Position numbers and translations under genes: made by a program
Notes under the pieces: model-generated
Databases searched by the model: none
Seen by the model: the letters and a program-made list of their open reading frames with translations, nothing else
Told to the model about the DNA's origin: nothing
Part shown: piece by piece, positions 31,568 to 34,337 of the stretch
Numbering within the stretch: the stretch's first letter is position 1
Layout: the number at the start of each line of letters is the position of its first letter
Assembly: GCA_019114645.1 (NCBI GenBank)
Contig: DXFC01000325.1
Location: 1-34,337, forward strand
DNA from: Candidatus Halomonas stercoripullorum
GTDB taxonomy: Bacteria > Pseudomonadota > Gammaproteobacteria > Pseudomonadales > Halomonadaceae
DNA length: 34,337 nucleotides
Direction of reading: 5' to 3'

Positions 31568-32425
31568 ATGTCTGATAATACTCTCGGTATAGTGTACGTG
31601 GTCGCCACGCCGATTGGGAATCTGGAGGATTTGAGCCCCAGGGCGGCCAGGTTGTTGGGAGAGGTGGCACTGATTGCCGCGGAAGATACACGGCATACCG
31701 CACGGCTGTTGCGCCACCTCGGTCTAGCGGTTCCGCTGCTGTCGCTGCATGAGCACAATGAGGCCGCTCGGGTCGACCAGCTCGATGAGCGCTTACTGCG
31801 AGGCGAGAGCATCGCCCTGGTCAGTGATGCCGGCACGCCCTTGATCAGCGATCCGGGGTTCGTGCTGGTGCGCGAGCTGCGTCGGCGCGGGCGGCGTATT
31901 GTGCCGGTGCCTGGCGCCTGTGCGCTGGTGGCCGCATTGAGTGCGGCGGGGTTGCCGACTGACCGTTTTCTCTTCCAGGGTTTTTTGCCGGCCAAGCCGG
32001 GCGCCCGGCGTCAACGGCTGGAAGCGCTGCTCGAGCGCAGCGAGACGCTGGTCTTTTATGAATCACCCCACCGTATTCGCGAGACATTGGCGGCCATGGC
32101 TGCGCTGTTTGGCAAGCGGCGGATGGTGCTGGCGCGGGAGTTGACCAAGACATTCGAGACCTTCCTCGATGGCGATGCGGCAGCGATTCTAGCCTGCATG
32201 GAGGCGTACCCGGACCAGGCACGTGGCGAGTTCGTGATCATGCTGGCGGGAGCCGAGTCGCGTGATGAAGCACAAAGTGCCAAGGTAGAGGGCGCGGCAT
32301 TGTTGGCAGCCCTGCTGGCGGAAGGAGTCGGGGTCAAGCAGGCGGCCAGTATAGCCGCACGGCTGCTGGGTGGTGCCAAGAAAGGTTGGTATGCCCAGGC
32401 GCAGACCTTGAAGGAGAAGCGCTGA
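31568..32425 (+). CDS. rsmI: RsmI, 16S rRNA 2'-O-methyltransferase (C1402)
   Basis: 285 residues, standard length. RsmI puts the ribose methyl on C1402 of 16S rRNA in the decoding centre. RsmH, encoded 480 bases downstream, adds the base methyl on the same nucleotide. Family motifs are GIVYVVATPIGNLEDLSPRA at the N-terminus, IAAEDTRHTARLLRHLG, LVSDAGTPLISDPGFVLV and VPVPGACALVAALSAAGLPTD. The C-terminal part has ARELTKTFETF and ARGEFVIML. It has the tetrapyrrole-methylase fold. The ATG has CTGAGGAG upstream, inside a possible hairpin. Confidence 0.98.
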   Translation: MSDNTLGIVYVVATPIGNLEDLSPRAARLLGEVALIAAEDTRHTARLLRHLGLAVPLLSLHEHNEAARVDQLDERLLRGESIALVSDAGTPLISDPGFVLVRELRRRGRRIVPVPGACALVAALSAAGLPTDRFLFQGFLPAKPGARRQRLEALLERSETLVFYESPHRIRETLAAMAALFGKRRMVLARELTKTFETFLDGDAAAILACMEAYPDQARGEFVIMLAGAESRDEAQSAKVEGAALLAALLAEGVGVKQAASIAARLLGGAKKGWYAQAQTLKEKR

Positions 32426-32441
32426 TCCGGCGTTGAAAGGA

Positions 32442-32470
32442 TTGAGAGGGTTCGGTGGCACTGGTATTCT
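32442..32470 (+). promoter_or_regulatory. Sigma-70 promoter of rnpB
   Basis: TTGAGA (32442-32447, 5/6), a 17-base spacer and TATTCT (32465-32470, 4/6) are followed by a G+C-rich GCGCTC discriminator. The predicted start, seven bases on, is 32478, exactly the first base of the predicted P1 helix of RNase P RNA. The discriminator type suggests growth-rate or stringent control. Confidence 0.75.
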
Positions 32471-32477
32471 TGCGCTC

Positions 32478-32837
<360 letters not shown>

Positions 32838-32905
32838 CATTTCTACACGTGCGTGACCGGTCAGGGCCGACACGCCTCACCGAGCTGGAGCGATCAGGGA
32901 AGCGC

Positions 32906-33862
32906 ATGTCGCCATCTGCCGTTGAACCGAACCGACACGGCTTTCGCCACGCCAGCGTACTGCTGGACGGTGCTGTGGAGACACTGGTGCATGATCCGGC
33001 CGGAGTCTACCTGGATGGCACCTTTGGGCGCGGCGGTCACTCTCGTGCCATTCTTGCACGACTCGCGGAAAAGGGCCGTTTGCTGGCTATTGACCGTGAC
33101 CCTCAAGCCATCGCTGAGGCGCGCAAGCTGGAAGACCCGCGCTTTACCATTGAGCAAGCCGAGTTTGCCAATCTTGGCGAGGTCACACGGCAGCATGACC
33201 TGCATGGACGGTTGTCGGGTATCTTGCTGGATATCGGCGTGTCATCGCCACAGCTGGATGATCCCGAGCGGGGCTTCAGTTTTCTGCGCGATGGTCCGCT
33301 GGACATGCGCATGGACCCGACCCAGGGGGTGAGTGCCGCTGAGTGGCTGGCACGTGCGGCTGAAGCTGATATCGCTCATGTCTTCAAGGTTTACGGTGAA
33401 GAGCGCTACGCCAGGCGTCTGGCGCGGGCCATCGTCGAGCGACGCAAAGAGCGGCCTTTTGTGCGTACCGGGGATCTGGCCAGTGTGATCAAGGCTGCCC
33501 ATCCGGCCTGGGAGAAGGGCAAGCATCCTGCGACACGCGCCTTCCAGGCCCTGCGTATCCATGTCAATGCCGAGCTCGAACAGCTCGACGCGGCGCTTGC
33601 GGCGGCACTGGAAGCGCTGGCCCCGGGCGGGCACCTGGTGGTGATCAGCTTCCACTCGCTGGAGGATCGTCGCGTCAAGCGCTTTATCCGTGAGCATGTG
33701 CGGGGCGATACCGACTTGCCGCGCGGCATGCCGCTGCGTGACGATCAGCTCTCGCGTCGCCTGGCCATGCTGGGCAAGGCGCAGCGCCCTTCGGCGGAGG
33801 AGGTGTCGGCTAATCCACGGGCGCGCAGTGCGGTGATGCGCGCTGCACGCAAGCTGGCCTGA
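32906..33862 (+). CDS. rsmH: RsmH, 16S rRNA (C1402-N4) methyltransferase
   Basis: 318 residues from the ATG at 32906 (AGGGAAGC upstream). A longer frame from 32807 would begin inside rnpB and is rejected. RsmH (MraW) methylates N4 of C1402 in 16S rRNA, with RsmI completing m4Cm. The N-terminal FRHASVLLDGAVETL and the SAM-binding YLDGTFGRGGHSRAIL are typical; GILLDIGVSSPQLDDPERGFSF and DMRMDPTQG follow. The C-terminal VVISFHSLEDRRVKRFIR is diagnostic. It is normally preceded by mraZ in the dcw cluster; no mraZ exists here. Confidence 0.98.
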   Translation: MSPSAVEPNRHGFRHASVLLDGAVETLVHDPAGVYLDGTFGRGGHSRAILARLAEKGRLLAIDRDPQAIAEARKLEDPRFTIEQAEFANLGEVTRQHDLHGRLSGILLDIGVSSPQLDDPERGFSFLRDGPLDMRMDPTQGVSAAEWLARAAEADIAHVFKVYGEERYARRLARAIVERRKERPFVRTGDLASVIKAAHPAWEKGKHPATRAFQALRIHVNAELEQLDAALAAALEALAPGGHLVVISFHSLEDRRVKRFIREHVRGDTDLPRGMPLRDDQLSRRLAMLGKAQRPSAEEVSANPRARSAVMRAARKLA

Positions 33863-33870
33863 GGTGGATC

Positions 33871-34200
33871 ATGGCGCTATCACGCTTGTCGCCCCGTTCG
33901 CTACGCCATGCCTGGTCCGCCATCAACTGGCCCAACGGGCGTCTAATGCTGGTCATCGGGCTGGTGCTGGCCTGTCTGCTGAGCGCTGTCGCGGTGATCA
34001 GTACAACGCATCAGACCCGCGCGCAGTTTGTGCGCTTGCAGCAGCTTGAGCGTGAGCGTGACCAGTTACAGACCGAGTGGGGGCAGCTGCTGCTTGAAGA
34101 GAGTGCCTGGTCTTCACCGGCACGTATCGAGCGTCAAGCCACCGAAAGACTGGATATGCGCTTGCCACATGTGGAGGAAGTCGAGGTGATCCGGCCATGA
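33871..34200 (+). CDS. ftsL: FtsL, division protein
   Basis: 109 residues, bitopic. A short cytoplasmic N-terminus is followed by a membrane helix (LMLVIGLVLACLLSAVAVIST, about 25-45) and a periplasmic coiled coil (FVRLQQLERERDQLQTEWGQ), ending with the RIERQATERLDMRLP motif typical of FtsL. FtsL forms FtsQLB and activates FtsWI at the septum. A ribosome site (GAGGTGG) overlaps the rsmH stop. The stop overlaps the ftsI start by four bases. Confidence 0.95.
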   Translation: MALSRLSPRSLRHAWSAINWPNGRLMLVIGLVLACLLSAVAVISTTHQTRAQFVRLQQLERERDQLQTEWGQLLLEESAWSSPARIERQATERLDMRLPHVEEVEVIRP

Positions 34201-34337
34201 GCACCGAAGTGCGCACCGCTGCACGCTCCCGGCGCCGTTTGGCAATCACTCCCATGGGCGGTCTGCGCTACGGTGTGGTGCTTGGCGTGATCATTCTGGG
34301 CATGCTGTTATTGGCCGGCCGCATCGTGACCCTGCAT
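34197..34337 (+). CDS. ftsI: FtsI (PBP3), N-terminal fragment cut by window end
   Basis: The first 47 codons only. The frame starts with an ATG that overlaps the ftsL stop. It encodes a basic cytoplasmic tail (TAARSRRRLAITP) followed by a membrane helix (YGVVLGVIILGMLLLAGR) ending RIVTLH, as expected for the septal transpeptidase PBP3. No catalytic domain is visible, so the call rests on the helix pattern and on the invariant position after ftsL in the dcw cluster. Confidence 0.88.
   Translation, partial: MSTEVRTAARSRRRLAITPMGGLRYGVVLGVIILGMLLLAGRIVTLH

Overview
The window is a G+C-rich, densely packed piece of a gammaproteobacterial chromosome. Protein sequences and gene order resemble Pseudomonas and, more closely in my judgement, the Halomonadaceae (Halomonas and relatives); that placement is inference from recall, not a search. 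Almost everything is conserved housekeeping. I see no insertion sequence, prophage, CRISPR array, tRNA or defence island, and no gene-free stretch longer than 300 bases.

Layout. 1-4684: end of a yhdP-type AsmA-like gene, then tldD, darP (minus strand) and pmbA; TldD and PmbA are the two halves of one protease. 4694-11931, all minus strand, transcribed kdsD-kdsC-lptC-lptA-lptB-rpoN-hpf-ptsN-rapZ-npr: Kdo synthesis and lipopolysaccharide (LPS) export, then sigma-54, the ribosome hibernation factor and the nitrogen-related phosphotransferase (PTS-Ntr) proteins. 12120-18977, plus strand: mlaFEDCB (phospholipid transport), ibaG, murA, hisG, hisD. 18998-22901: a DegS/AlgW-type envelope-stress protease (minus), a Nif3-family gene (plus), zapG (minus) and zapE (plus). 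23070-26735: rplM-rpsI, a terminator, then petABC encoding the cytochrome bc1 complex. 26877-28021: sspA-sspB, closed by a strong terminator. 28133-31465, minus strand, transcribed lpoA-yraN-diaA-dolP. 31568-34337, plus strand: rsmI, the RNase P RNA gene rnpB, then the start of the division/cell-wall (dcw) cluster as rsmH, ftsL and the first 47 codons of ftsI.

The common theme is envelope construction: Kdo and LPS export, phospholipid retrieval, the first committed step of peptidoglycan synthesis, PBP1a activation, septal synthesis and periplasmic stress sensing. Ribosome, respiration and regulatory genes are interleaved.

I found no new multi-gene system. The most interesting signals are regulatory. 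An exact sigma-54 (-24/-12) promoter lies in front of rpoN itself, with an IHF-like site and an upstream inverted repeat at the usual spacings. The divergent algW/nif3 promoters overlap face to face and form a perfect inverted repeat. A 13-codon ORF bridges mlaE and mlaD. Smaller points are an rplM-leader inverted repeat, a RapZ lacking the basic RNA-binding tail known from E. coli, and an rnpB-rsmH junction with neither mraZ nor a recognisable terminator.
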